A program made the position numbers and the translations under genes. A stretch of 64,000 nucleotides of DNA from Clostridium paraputrificum (GTDB taxonomy: Bacteria > Bacillota > Clostridia > Clostridiales > Clostridiaceae): contig NZ_UAWH01000005.1 of the NCBI RefSeq assembly GCF_900447045.1, forward strand, positions 868,001 through 932,000. Direction: 5' to 3'. Below the pieces are notes generated by a model, which was not told the DNA's origin, did no database searches, and saw only the letters and a list, made by a program, of their open reading frames with translations. Within the stretch, counting starts at the first letter, position 1. Every line of letters starts with the position of its first letter. This document shows, piece by piece, positions 53,195 to 61,745 of this stretch.

Positions 53195-54328
53195 TTAAAT
53201 TAGTTTTCCATAAGATAGATTTCTCTTTTGAATTTTAATTTTGAAATCTCTTTCGTATATTCTTATAGCACCTTTTTCCTTTGGAGTTACTAAAGAAATA
53301 GTTATTCCAGAATTATTTCCTCTAGCTGTTCTACCAGCTCTATGTAAGTACTCTTCTGAATTTTTAGGAAAGTCTAGGTTGATAATATGAGTTATATTAT
53401 CAATATCTAAACCTCTTGCAGTCATATCAGAAGAAATTAAAATATTTATCTTACCATTTCTAAAACTTTCTAAAGCATTTTGCCTTTCTTCTTTTGTTAA
53501 TCTGTTATGCATAGCAAAAGCTGATTTATTATGATAATTTAATTTATCCTTAACTATGTTAATATCAAAAGACTTATTAACAAAGACTAATGCCTTCTCA
53601 GGGTTTACTGCAGATAATAACTTTCTTAGTACTTCAACCTTTTCTCTTTGATCAACTTCTATATAGTAATGTTCTATATTTGGATTTAAGGAAACTTGTT
53701 GTTTGTTTTTATAGATAATAGGATCCTTCATAAGTTCCTTTGCAGTACTTAAGGTCTTATTGCTAATAGTAGCTGAAAAAATAAGAAGTTGTCTATCTCT
53801 CATTGTTTTCTTAACTATGTCTTTAACAAAGTTTGAGCTAGTGTTATCTAAAAGGTTATCTCCTTCATCAATAACAATGGTTTTAATTTGATGAGATGCA
53901 ATTTTCTTTTTATTCATTAAGTCCAATACTCTACCAGGAGTACCTACTATTATATGTGGTTTTACTTCTTTTAGTTTCTTGATTTGTTTATCTATATTAA
54001 CATCACCAATAATATTTAGAGAAGTAACAGCTTTTTCTGAATTTGTACTAAGTAATTTTATTTGATTATTAATTTGCATTACTAGTTCATGAGTTGGAGC
54101 TAGAATAAGTACTTGCATTTCTCTTTTAGTTTCATCAATTTTTTGAAAAATTGGAGCAAGAAAGGCTAGTGTTTTACCACTTCCTGTATGAGCTTCACCT
54201 ATAACGTCCATTCCATCTAATATATCTGAAATGGATAGGGATTGAATTTCAGTTGGGGTTTCAATTCCTTGTTTATTTAATCCATTTATTATATTTTCAT
54301 TTAGTCCTAATTCTTTAAATGATTTCAT
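53195..54328 (-). CDS. DEAD-box-type ATP-dependent RNA helicase with DEGD motif
   Basis: A 377-aa helicase core. Q motif FKELGLNENIINGLNKQGIETPTEIQ; motif I AHTGSGKT; Ia PTHELV; Ib TPGR; motif II is IDEGD instead of DEAD; motif III SAT; TARGLDI and HRAGRTARG in the second RecA domain. Short C-terminus with no RNA-binding extension, about the size of B. subtilis YfmL. Probably acts in ribosome assembly or RNA unwinding; the DEGD change keeps the two acidic residues. Confidence 0.9.
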   Translation of the reverse strand: MKSFKELGLNENIINGLNKQGIETPTEIQSLSISDILDGMDVIGEAHTGSGKTLAFLAPIFQKIDETKREMQVLILAPTHELVMQINNQIKLLSTNSEKAVTSLNIIGDVNIDKQIKKLKEVKPHIIVGTPGRVLDLMNKKKIASHQIKTIVIDEGDNLLDNTSSNFVKDIVKKTMRDRQLLIFSATISNKTLSTAKELMKDPIIYKNKQQVSLNPNIEHYYIEVDQREKVEVLRKLLSAVNPEKALVFVNKSFDINIVKDKLNYHNKSAFAMHNRLTKEERQNALESFRNGKINILISSDMTARGLDIDNITHIINLDFPKNSEEYLHRAGRTARGNNSGITISLVTPKEKGAIRIYERDFKIKIQKRNLSYGKLI

Positions 54329-54471
54329 TATAATCTCCTTTTAATAATAGTTTTATTTAGCATAAGTTTTATTATATACATTTTAATCAAAAAGTGCGAG
54401 TTATATTATAACATGAATGGTGGTAGCTTATGTATTTTTTTGATATAATTAGTCACAGGAAGGATGATAAC

Positions 54472-54894
54472 ATGGAAATAGGAAGAGTTACACGAGGCAC
54501 AATTAATAGAGAAGAAAGAAAGACTGTTTCAAATAGAAAGGATTTTTCTCAAAGCTTTAATCAAGCTAAGGAAAGAAAATCAGAAGAGCAATTAAAGAAG
54601 ATGGTAGATGATATAAAGAAAAAGGGTAATAGGTTGGTTATTACTAAAACTTATGCCGATGTTAGACTTTATAAAAAAATGATTAAAGAATACCTAGAAT
54701 CTGTTCTTCAATTTATGTATGATACCCAAAAGGATATTAGCTTTTGGCAAACTCAATATTTTATTACAGTAGATACTGTAGATGAAAAATTAGAGGAGTT
54801 AACTCAAGCTGTATTAGGTGAAGAAAAGGAAAATATGAGTATAGCTGCTACAATAGATGAAATTCAAGGATTAATTGTAGATATTTATAGATGA
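54472..54894 (+). CDS. YaaR family protein (DUF327)
   Basis: A 140-aa cytoplasmic helical protein. MEIGRVTRGTINREERK start, then a KMIKEYLESVLQFMYD helix and VDTVDEKLEELTQAVL, the conserved YaaR pattern. Function unknown. ATG 54472 follows GGAAGGATGAT; the upstream frame opening at 54430 is not used. Confidence 0.82.
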   Translation: MEIGRVTRGTINREERKTVSNRKDFSQSFNQAKERKSEEQLKKMVDDIKKKGNRLVITKTYADVRLYKKMIKEYLESVLQFMYDTQKDISFWQTQYFITVDTVDEKLEELTQAVLGEEKENMSIAATIDEIQGLIVDIYR

Positions 54895-54927
54895 AAAAAG
54901 GAATCAAAATTGATTCCTTTTTTTCTT
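54894..54927 (+). terminator. Terminator of the YaaR gene
   Basis: AAAAAAGGAATCAA and TTGATTCCTTTTTTT, a short perfect hairpin. Confidence 0.85.
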
Positions 54928-54960
54928 ACCTTTAGTACTAAGGGAATAAATATCTATCTC
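54925..54960 (+). repeat. AT-rich dispersed motif copy
   Basis: Starts in the terminator T tract and contains TTTAGTACTAAGGGAATAAA then TATC; aligns with 36012-36050, which also follows a terminator T tract. Confidence 0.45.
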
Positions 54961-54966
54961 ATTTTT

Positions 54967-55266
54967 TTATCTATTATCTGCCATAAGTTTAGTTCTAAGT
55001 GGAATATAGATTAATGTTAGCAAACATAAAGGAATAAAGAATAAAATTCTCATATTATATGAGCTATATAATAGTAATAATAATAATGTACCGAATATAA
55101 TGCCAAAACTTCCTTCATATTGTGATAATCTTTTTATATTTACATTATCTTGTAGTGATTTATATAGACTAACTAGTTCAGATCTTCCTAAATAAAGATT
55201 AGAAAACATTGCAATAAATCCTGTAATAATAAAAGAAAAAGCAAGTACTTTTAATAAAAATATCAT
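54967..55266 (-). CDS. Small hypothetical membrane protein
   Basis: A 99-aa protein with three hydrophobic segments (residues 4-24, 54-68, 72-88) and a cytoplasmic-looking linker (LGRSELVSLYKSLQDN). No family recognised. GGAGGAG ribosome site directly upstream supports it. The gap 55267-55587 holds no gene; it has a Fur-like site. Confidence 0.65.
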   Translation of the reverse strand: MIFLLKVLAFSFIITGFIAMFSNLYLGRSELVSLYKSLQDNVNIKRLSQYEGSFGIIFGTLLLLLLYSSYNMRILFFIPLCLLTLIYIPLRTKLMADNR

Positions 55267-55492
55267 TAGACTTCTCCTCCTACAATGAAATTCTTTACAC
55301 TTATATTATATTTCTTTATTTACTCTAAAGTACATAGCTATAATCTAAGGAGACTGGACTCAATAATCAAAGTGATACTTTAAATGATTTCACTGTACAA
55401 TTATGGTAAATAACTTTAATGTGAAATGAAATTTCTATTGAAAAAAAGAGATAAAAGTATAAGTTTAGTAAAGTTAACAATTTAAATTTAAT

Positions 55493-55507
55493 GGATAATC
55501 ATTATTA
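55493..55507. promoter_or_regulatory. Fur-like box upstream of the ABC importer
   Basis: GGATAATCATTATTA matches the 7-1-7 Fur consensus TGATAATNATTATCA at 12 of 14 specified positions, one mismatch per arm. It is 80 bp before the substrate-binding protein gene. Confidence 0.45.
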
Positions 55508-55587
55508 ATAAATATGGAAAGTAGGTAGGAATTTTTTGCATATTGTAGTAATATAAAATGAGAGAAATAAAAAAGGGGGAATAAAGA

Positions 55588-56562
55588 ATGAAAAAGAAAT
55601 TAGCAGTAATTATAGTAGCATTATTTTCTTTAGGATTGTTTGCTGGATGCTTAGGGTCAGAGCCTAAGGGAACTAAGGAAGTTAAAGTTGTTATTCCTGA
55701 TGGCTTACCAAGTATGGCCTTAGCTAAAATGATTAAAGAAAAACCAGAAGTTATGAAAGGGTATAATATTAATTACACAATTGAAAAAACTTCTGAAAAT
55801 ATAGTTACATCTGTTCTTAAGGGGGAAGCTGATATAGCTGTTGTACCTTCAAATGTAGCAGCCACTCAATATAATAAAAATGCAGGATACCAAATTGTGG
55901 GTACTACAGGATGGGGATCATTCTATTTAATATCAGCAGATGGAGAGAAAACTTTAGACCAACTTAAGGGACAAGAAATTTACAATATAGGAAAGGGTTT
56001 AACACCTGATATTGTTACAAGAACAGTTTTGAAGGATAAGGGATACGATCCGGATAAAGATTTTAATTTTTCATATGTAAATGGAGTTACAGAATTGGCA
56101 CCAACTATACTGGCTGGAAAGACAAAATATGCAGTGATTCCAGAACCAGCACTTTCCCAAGTCTTATCAAAGAAGTCTGATATTAATGTAATAATGGATT
56201 TTAATAAAGAATGGAAAACTCTTAATAATTCAGAATATGGTTTTCCGCAAGCTACAATTATAGTTAAAAAAGAACTTATAGATAATGATAATAAATTTGT
56301 GGAAAAGTTCTTAAAGGAAGTTGAAAATAGTTGTAATTTTGCAAATGAAGATGGTGAAACTTTGGCAGCATATTGCGAAGAAATTGGAGTTTCAGCAAAT
56401 AAAGCAATTATCCCTAAGGCTGTAGAAAAGGGGAATATAAAATTTGCAAAAATAAAAGGTACATCTGAAGAGTATATAAATTATTTTAATAAACTAAACG
56501 AATTTGATCCTAAGACAATAGGAGGAAAGGTTCCAGATGAAGGAGTATTCATGGAAAAATAG
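55588..56562 (+). CDS. ABC transporter substrate-binding lipoprotein (NitT/TauT-like)
   Basis: A 324-aa lipoprotein; signal LFSLGLFAGC with the lipid-anchor Cys at residue 21. The mature part resembles NMT1/SsuA-type binding proteins (GEADIAVVPSNVAA near 90, and KYAVIPEPALSQVL near 190). It should deliver an organic anion-like ligand (sulfonate, thiamine precursor or similar); the ligand is unknown. GGGGG ribosome site. Overlaps the permease gene by 26 bp. Confidence 0.85.
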   Translation: MKKKLAVIIVALFSLGLFAGCLGSEPKGTKEVKVVIPDGLPSMALAKMIKEKPEVMKGYNINYTIEKTSENIVTSVLKGEADIAVVPSNVAATQYNKNAGYQIVGTTGWGSFYLISADGEKTLDQLKGQEIYNIGKGLTPDIVTRTVLKDKGYDPDKDFNFSYVNGVTELAPTILAGKTKYAVIPEPALSQVLSKKSDINVIMDFNKEWKTLNNSEYGFPQATIIVKKELIDNDNKFVEKFLKEVENSCNFANEDGETLAAYCEEIGVSANKAIIPKAVEKGNIKFAKIKGTSEEYINYFNKLNEFDPKTIGGKVPDEGVFMEK

Positions 56563-57289
56563 AAGGCAAAGGTTATTGGCTTGTTTTGTGCTATTAATTC
56601 TATGGGAAATAATAGCTGTAAAAATTAATAATAACATATATCTTCCAAGAATTGAGGAAGTATTAGTTTCTATGGGGGATATAATATGGAGTGCTGATTT
56701 TTTCCAGAATGTAATAAGTAGTTTATATAGAACTTTAATTAGTTTTTCAATAGCTTTAGTATTAGCTATTATCTTAGGGGTGCTTTCAAAACAGTACCCC
56801 TTCTTTAGAAATTTTTTAAGTCCTTTAAATGCAATAGGTAAGACTATTCCAACAATGGTTTTAGTAGTATTAGCTTTGATTTGGTTTAACAAGGATAAAG
56901 CACCATTTGTAGTAGGGTTTGCTATAGTATTTCCTATCTTATATGAAGGCATAATTAATTCATTAAATGGAATAGACAATAAAATAGTGGATATGTGCAA
57001 AATATATAGAGTTTCTACTATAGAAAAAATTAAAAAAATATATATTCCAATAATAGTGTTTTATATAATGAATATCTTAATATCATCTTTTTCTTTAGCA
57101 TTTAAGGTTGTGGTTGCAGGAGAAGTACACGGACAACCTAAATATGGTATAGGTTCAGCTATTCAATTGTCAAAAATGAATTTTGATACAACATCAATTT
57201 TTGCTTGGATTGTTCTAATAGCAATAATTTCAGTGATTTTTGAATGGGCTAATAAGGTACTTATATCTAAGGTTAATAAGTGGAAGTGA
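56537..57289 (+). CDS. ABC transporter permease (NitT/TauT-like)
   Basis: A 250-aa membrane protein with six hydrophobic helices. The EAA loop region is seen as EGIINSLNGIDNKIVDMCKIYRVS near residue 138. Overlaps both neighbours, showing tight coupling. The ATG 56537 follows AGGAGGAAAGG, within the preceding gene. Confidence 0.88.
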   Translation: MKEYSWKNRRQRLLACFVLLILWEIIAVKINNNIYLPRIEEVLVSMGDIIWSADFFQNVISSLYRTLISFSIALVLAIILGVLSKQYPFFRNFLSPLNAIGKTIPTMVLVVLALIWFNKDKAPFVVGFAIVFPILYEGIINSLNGIDNKIVDMCKIYRVSTIEKIKKIYIPIIVFYIMNILISSFSLAFKVVVAGEVHGQPKYGIGSAIQLSKMNFDTTSIFAWIVLIAIISVIFEWANKVLISKVNKWK

Positions 57290-57300
57290 GAGGAAAAAAT

Positions 57301-57972
57301 ATGAGCGATTTAATTATTAAAAACTTGTGCAAAAGCTTTGATGAAAATGAGATATATGAAAACTTTAATATTGAATTTAGTAAAGATAAGATAAATTGTA
57401 TTATTGGAGCTTCCGGTGGAGGTAAAAGTACACTTTTAAATATTATCGCAGGTTTGTCTTCTAAAGATAGTGGAGAAATAATTGGAGTAAATAATGAAGA
57501 TATAAGTTATATATTTCAAGAGGATAGACTTATATCTTGGCTTACTATAAAGAAAAATATGGAGTTGTTTCTTTATAACTATTTTACTAAGGAAGAGGGA
57601 GAAAAGAGATTAAAGGAAATATTTAGCTTATTACATATTTCAGGTATTGAAGATGATTATCCTGAAAAAATAAGTGGCGGTATGAAGCAAAGAGTTAATA
57701 TAGCAAGGGCTCTTTTAAAGCCTTCAAAAGTAATTTTAATGGATGAGCCTTTTAAGTCCCTTGATTATAAAACTAAATATTCAATAATGAGCGAACTTAA
57801 AGAAATATTCAATAAAGAAAACAGATTAGTTATATTTGTTACACATGATGTGGACGAAGCTATTTTTATGAATGGTGTAATTTATGTGTTAGGTGGAAAG
57901 CCATTTAATATAAAGGGAATATTTAAAAAGAATTTATTAGAGAGTAAGCAGGAAATAATAAAATTAATATAG
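57301..57972 (+). CDS. ABC transporter ATP-binding protein (NitT/TauT-like)
   Basis: A 223-aa ATPase. Walker A IGASGGGKST near residue 39, Q-loop YIFQEDRLISWLT near 76, signature ISGGMKQRVNIARAL near 125, Walker B VILMDEPFKSLD, H-loop FVTHDVDEA. ATG 57301 follows GAGAGGAAAA; an in-frame start at 57280 is inside the permease. Third gene of the importer. Confidence 0.92.
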   Translation: MSDLIIKNLCKSFDENEIYENFNIEFSKDKINCIIGASGGGKSTLLNIIAGLSSKDSGEIIGVNNEDISYIFQEDRLISWLTIKKNMELFLYNYFTKEEGEKRLKEIFSLLHISGIEDDYPEKISGGMKQRVNIARALLKPSKVILMDEPFKSLDYKTKYSIMSELKEIFNKENRLVIFVTHDVDEAIFMNGVIYVLGGKPFNIKGIFKKNLLESKQEIIKLI

Positions 57973-57997
57973 TAATTGTTGAAACTAAGGAGGAAAA

Positions 57998-59704
57998 ATG
58001 TTTAAAAAGTTTATTAGATTTTATAAGCCATATAAAAAGCTGTTTATATTAGATTTATTGGCAGCATCATTAGCGGCTGCAATAGATTTAGTTTATCCAA
58101 TGATGACAAGAGAAATAGTGGACAATGCTACAAATCATGGAGAACTAAGAGTAATTGGAGTATTTGCAGTGACTTTAATTATTTTATTTTTAATTAAAGC
58201 AGGATGTGGATACTTTATGCAGTATCAAGGACATGTTGTAGGTGTAAGAATGCAAGGAGATATGAGAAGAAAGGTATTTAATCATCTTCAAAAATTACCT
58301 AATACCTACTTTGATAACACAAAAACTGGTGACATTATGTCAAGAATTATAAATGACCTACAAGATATTTCAGAGCTTGCACACCATGGTCCTGAAGATT
58401 TGTTTATATCAATAGTAATGTTAATTGGTTCATTTATAGTTTTAAGCAGTATAAATTTAACTTTAACCTTAATTATATTTGCCTTTATTCCTATAATAGT
58501 TATATTTACAATGTATCAAAGAAAGAGAATGAATAAAGCTTTCTTAAAAACTAGAGTAGAAACTGGTAAGGTAAATGCAGGACTTGAAAATAGCATTAGT
58601 GGTATAAGGGTATCAAAAGCCTTTGTAACACATGATTATGAGGAAGAAAAGTTTGAAGAGGGAAATAAGAGCTTTATGAATGCAAGAGAAGGTGCATATA
58701 AAATAATGGCTCAATACTTCTCAGGAGCTAACTTTTCATTAGATATTCTTAATTATGTAGTTTTAATTGCCGGGGGAATATATACTTTTAACGGCAGTAT
58801 TACTGTAGGAGATTTTACAGCGTATCTTTTATATATTAAGGTGTTTATGGACCCAATTAAGAAGCTTATTAACTTTATGGAGCAATTCCAAAGTGGTATG
58901 ACAGGATTCCAAAGATATGTTGAGATACTTGCAGAGGATAGAGAAAAGGAAAAGAAAGATGCAATTGAATTAAAGGATGTAAAAGGTAAGATAACCTTTA
59001 AGGACACATACTTTAGTTATGAAGATAATCAAATTTTAAATGGATTATCAATAGAGATAGAAGCTGGAAAAACTCTAGCTCTTGTTGGTCCTTCAGGTGG
59101 AGGTAAGACAACCTTCTGTAATCTTATTCCAAGGTTTTATGATATAGATAAAGGTGATATCCTAATAGATGATAAGAGTATTTATGATGTTACTTTAAGT
59201 TCTTTAAGAGAAAATATTGGTATAGTTCAACAAGAAGTATTCTTATTTACTGGTACAATAAAGGATAATATAAGATATGGTAATATGGAAGCTAGTGATG
59301 AAGAGGTATATGAAGCTGCAAGAAAAGCTAATATGCATGATTTCATTATGAGTTTAGAAGATGGCTATGATACTTATATTGGAGAAAGAGGAGTTAAGCT
59401 TTCAGGGGGACAAAAACAAAGAATATCTATTGCAAGAGTATTCTTGAAAAATCCTCCAATACTTATTTTAGATGAAGCAACATCTGCACTAGATAATACT
59501 ACAGAGTATTATATTAAGAAGTCTCTTGATGAATTAGCTAAAGGAAGGACAACTATAGTAGTTGCTCATAGGCTTTCTACAATTAGAAATGCAGATGAAA
59601 TTATAGTTCTTACAGATAAAGGTATCGAAGAGAGAGGAACTCATGAAGAGTTAATGAATATAGAAGGTATATATAAAAAATTAAATAAGTTTGTGCATAA
59701 TTAA
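57998..59704 (+). CDS. ABC exporter, fused membrane and ATPase domains
   Basis: A 568-aa half-transporter: six membrane helices in residues 15-300, then an ATPase with Walker A LVGPSGGGKTTFC near 358, Q-loop VQQEVFLFTGTI, signature VKLSGGQKQRISIARV near 466, and Walker B PILILDEATSALD. MsbA/multidrug type; substrate unknown. It starts 26 nt after the importer ATPase with AAGGAGG, so it may share the transcript, though its function is different. It may act as a homodimer, as no second half is nearby. Confidence 0.92.
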   Translation: MFKKFIRFYKPYKKLFILDLLAASLAAAIDLVYPMMTREIVDNATNHGELRVIGVFAVTLIILFLIKAGCGYFMQYQGHVVGVRMQGDMRRKVFNHLQKLPNTYFDNTKTGDIMSRIINDLQDISELAHHGPEDLFISIVMLIGSFIVLSSINLTLTLIIFAFIPIIVIFTMYQRKRMNKAFLKTRVETGKVNAGLENSISGIRVSKAFVTHDYEEEKFEEGNKSFMNAREGAYKIMAQYFSGANFSLDILNYVVLIAGGIYTFNGSITVGDFTAYLLYIKVFMDPIKKLINFMEQFQSGMTGFQRYVEILAEDREKEKKDAIELKDVKGKITFKDTYFSYEDNQILNGLSIEIEAGKTLALVGPSGGGKTTFCNLIPRFYDIDKGDILIDDKSIYDVTLSSLRENIGIVQQEVFLFTGTIKDNIRYGNMEASDEEVYEAARKANMHDFIMSLEDGYDTYIGERGVKLSGGQKQRISIARVFLKNPPILILDEATSALDNTTEYYIKKSLDELAKGRTTIVVAHRLSTIRNADEIIVLTDKGIEERGTHEELMNIEGIYKKLNKFVHN

Positions 59705-59710
59705 GTTCAT

Positions 59711-59762
59711 TAAGAGGATATATTAAGTGATTATTACTTTATATATCCTCTTTAATTTTTGT
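59711..59762 (+). terminator. Terminator of the ABC exporter gene
   Basis: TTAAGAGGATATAT and ATATATCCTCTTTAA arms, followed by TTTTT. Confidence 0.8.
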
Positions 59763-59827
59763 AATAATAAAGGCACAGTAAAATAGAATTTAATATAAAG
59801 AAATTTATATTGGAGAAGGTGGAAGTT

Positions 59828-60046
59828 TTGATTAGTGATATTTCATCAGGAGAGTTAAATAATTTTTTACCCCTTTCATGTAGTTTCTGCGGCATGGGAT
59901 TTCGCATGAGAAAAGATGAGGAAGGGAAAGATTTCTTTTTTCAAAGGAATGATAGTACAGGAGAGGAATGGTGTATTTGTTTTGAATGTAGAGAATTAAA
60001 TAAATTAGATAGAAAGAATAAAAATAATGTAAATACAGCAGAATAA
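59828..60046 (+). CDS. Small zinc-ribbon-like protein
   Basis: A 72-aa protein with two Cys pairs, CSFC near residue 18 and CICFEC near 53, a layout that suits one zinc site. No family recognised. There is no ATG; TTG at 59828 follows GGAGAAGGTGG at 5-nt spacing and is preferred to the TTG at 59810. The trx promoter begins 15 bp downstream. Confidence 0.6.
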   Translation: MISDISSGELNNFLPLSCSFCGMGFRMRKDEEGKDFFFQRNDSTGEEWCICFECRELNKLDRKNKNNVNTAE

Positions 60047-60060
60047 ATATAGGCTTATGG

Positions 60061-60089
60061 TTGACATAGGACATAAATTGAGATACAAT
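60061..60089 (+). promoter_or_regulatory. Promoter of the trxA-trxB-like operon
   Basis: Consensus TTGACA (60061-60066), 17-bp spacer, TACAAT (60084-60089). Confidence 0.85.
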
Positions 60090-60103
60090 AAAGAAAATGA
60101 AAC

Positions 60104-60120
60104 ATACCCCTAAGGGGTAT
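60104..60120. promoter_or_regulatory. GC-rich palindrome, candidate CsoR/CstR-type operator
   Basis: ATACCCC-TAA-GGGGTAT, a perfect 7-bp inverted repeat between the -10 box and the trxA ribosome site, in otherwise AT-rich DNA. It has the ATACCC/GGGTAT half-sites bound by CsoR-family repressors (copper, or persulfide-sensing CstR). Confidence 0.6.
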
Positions 60121-60134
60121 AAGGAGGTAATAAA

Positions 60135-60449
60135 ATGGTAAACCATATTAATGATAGTAATTTTAATGAAGAAGTACTTAATGCGAAAGGAGTAGTAGTT
60201 GTTGATTTCTTTGCAACTTGGTGTGCACCTTGTAAGATGTTAGCACCTGTTTTAGAAGAGGTTGCTTCAGAAATGGGAGAAGTTAAGGTGTTAAAGATTG
60301 ATGTGGATGAAAGTCCAGAAACAGCTACAAAGTATGGCGTTCAAAGTATACCTACAATAAAGATATTCAAAGATGGTGCTGAAGTAGAAACAAAAGTAGG
60401 ATTTATGCCAAAGGATATATTAAAGGAAGCTATAGAAGAGGTTCTTTAA
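60135..60449 (+). CDS. trxA: Thioredoxin
   Basis: A 104-aa redox protein. Active site FFATWCAPCKMLAP (WCAPC rather than the usual WCGPC) near residue 31; cis-proline in QSIPTIKIF near 76. AGGAGG ribosome site next to the palindrome. Partner of the reductase 6 nt downstream. Confidence 0.97.
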   Translation: MVNHINDSNFNEEVLNAKGVVVVDFFATWCAPCKMLAPVLEEVASEMGEVKVLKIDVDESPETATKYGVQSIPTIKIFKDGAEVETKVGFMPKDILKEAIEEVL

Positions 60450-60455
60450 TTTCTA

Positions 60456-61310
60456 ATGGATAGATATGATATAGCTATTATAGGTAGTGGGCCTGCTGGA
60501 TTATCAGCGGCCCTTAATGCTAAGATAAGAAATAAATCATTTATATTATTTGGTACGAGAAATCTTAGTTCAAAGGTACAAAGAGCACCAAAAATAAATA
60601 ACTATTTAGGATTCCCTAATTCTACAGGAAGTAAGCTTGGAGAAGCTTTTAGAGAGCATATAAGCTCTATGGGAATAGAAATTACTGAAGAAAGAATAAA
60701 TAATGTTTATTCTATGGGTGAATACTTCACTTTAATGGCAAATGATAAAATGTACGAAGCTAAATCAATAATTTTAGCAACAGGAGTAGAGTTCTCGAAG
60801 CCTTTAAAAGGAGAGTTAGAATTCCTAGGTAAAGGTGTGGGGTATTGTGCAACTTGTGACGCTCCTTTATATAAAGGAAAAACCGTATGTATAATATCTT
60901 CTAATGAAGAAGGGGAACATGAAGCTAACTATGTAAGTGAACTTGCAAGTAAAGTTTATTATATTCCATTATATAAAGGTAACTATAAATTAAATGACTC
61001 AATAGAGTTAGTTGAAGATAAACCAACTGAGATTGTTGGAGAAAGTAAGGTTTCTAAGCTTTTATTTAAATCAAGAGAGATAGAAGCAGATGGGGTATTC
61101 TTATTAAAGGATGCCATATCTCCATCGCAATTAGTACCAGGACTTCAAGAAGAGGAAGGTCATATAAAGGTTGATAGACTTATGAAAACAAATCTTAAAG
61201 GATGCTTTGCAGCTGGAGATTGTGTTGGTAAGCCCTATCAGTATATAAAAGCTGCTGGTGAAGGAAATATTGCTTCATTAAGTGCAGTTTCATATTTAGA
61301 TGGAAAATAA
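60456..61310 (+). CDS. Thioredoxin reductase-like flavoprotein lacking NADPH motifs
   Basis: A 284-aa flavoprotein. FAD motif IIGSGPAGLSAALNA at residue 8, redox pair CATCDAPLYK near 132, and C-terminal FAAGDCVGKPYQYIKAAGEGNIA. The second nucleotide site is eroded: where TrxB has GxGxxA and HRRxxxR there is IISSNEEGEHEANY and YIPLYKGNYK. That pattern, the short length and the DAPLYK segment fit the ferredoxin-dependent flavin thioredoxin reductases known from clostridia. Electron donor is inferred. Confidence 0.85.
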   Translation: MDRYDIAIIGSGPAGLSAALNAKIRNKSFILFGTRNLSSKVQRAPKINNYLGFPNSTGSKLGEAFREHISSMGIEITEERINNVYSMGEYFTLMANDKMYEAKSIILATGVEFSKPLKGELEFLGKGVGYCATCDAPLYKGKTVCIISSNEEGEHEANYVSELASKVYYIPLYKGNYKLNDSIELVEDKPTEIVGESKVSKLLFKSREIEADGVFLLKDAISPSQLVPGLQEEEGHIKVDRLMKTNLKGCFAAGDCVGKPYQYIKAAGEGNIASLSAVSYLDGK

Positions 61311-61337
61311 GAGAGGGATACCTCTCTTATTTTTTTG
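61309..61337 (+). terminator. Terminator of the trx operon
   Basis: AAGAGAGG-GATA-CCTCTCTT followed by ATTTTTTT. Confidence 0.85.
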
Positions 61338-61347
61338 ACCTAATATT

Positions 61348-61375
61348 TTGAAAATTTACATTATTGTGATATAAT
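61348..61375 (+). promoter_or_regulatory. Promoter of the 50-aa gene
   Basis: TTGAAA (61348-61353), 16-bp spacer, TATAAT (61370-61375), leaving a 5' UTR of roughly 90 nt. Confidence 0.6.
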
Positions 61376-61474
61376 ATAAAAATATTATACATCCAAAAGC
61401 TGTAATCATTATTGGGGTATAGCATAGTATATAAAATATAATGAGAAACAGTTGATAAAAGGGGGTGAATCTTT

Positions 61475-61627
61475 ATGGCAGTGAGGGATTATAGAGAAAT
61501 GTATATAAGTACAATTCTTAAACTTGGAAGAGGTGAGATTCAAGAGGGGAATGAAATATCTAGACCTTACTTAGCGAAATTAACACTTGAAGAATTAAAG
61601 CTTTTAGCAGAAAAATTACAAGGTTAA
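61475..61627 (+). CDS. Small 50-aa hypothetical protein
   Basis: Starts MAVRDYREMYISTILKLGRG and ends TLEELKLLAEKLQG. GGGGGTG ribosome site 8 bp upstream, its own promoter and terminator, so it is probably real. Two amphipathic helices are likely. No family recognised; the TLEELKLL end recalls small regulators but this is not evidence of function. Confidence 0.7.
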   Translation: MAVRDYREMYISTILKLGRGEIQEGNEISRPYLAKLTLEELKLLAEKLQG

Positions 61628-61664
61628 TTGGAAGGGGAAAAAATGTGTTCATCTATTAAATAAG

Positions 61665-61706
61665 AGAGAGTAGCAAGAAAAGTTATAGCTACTCTTTTTT
61701 ATTTTT
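61665..61706 (+). terminator. Terminator of the 50-aa gene
   Basis: AGAGTAGC and GCTACTCT arms with a 13-nt loop, followed by TTTTTATTTTT. Confidence 0.8.
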
Positions 61707-61745
61707 AGTATAATTTATAAAAGTAAAGGATAGGGAGGTAAAAGT

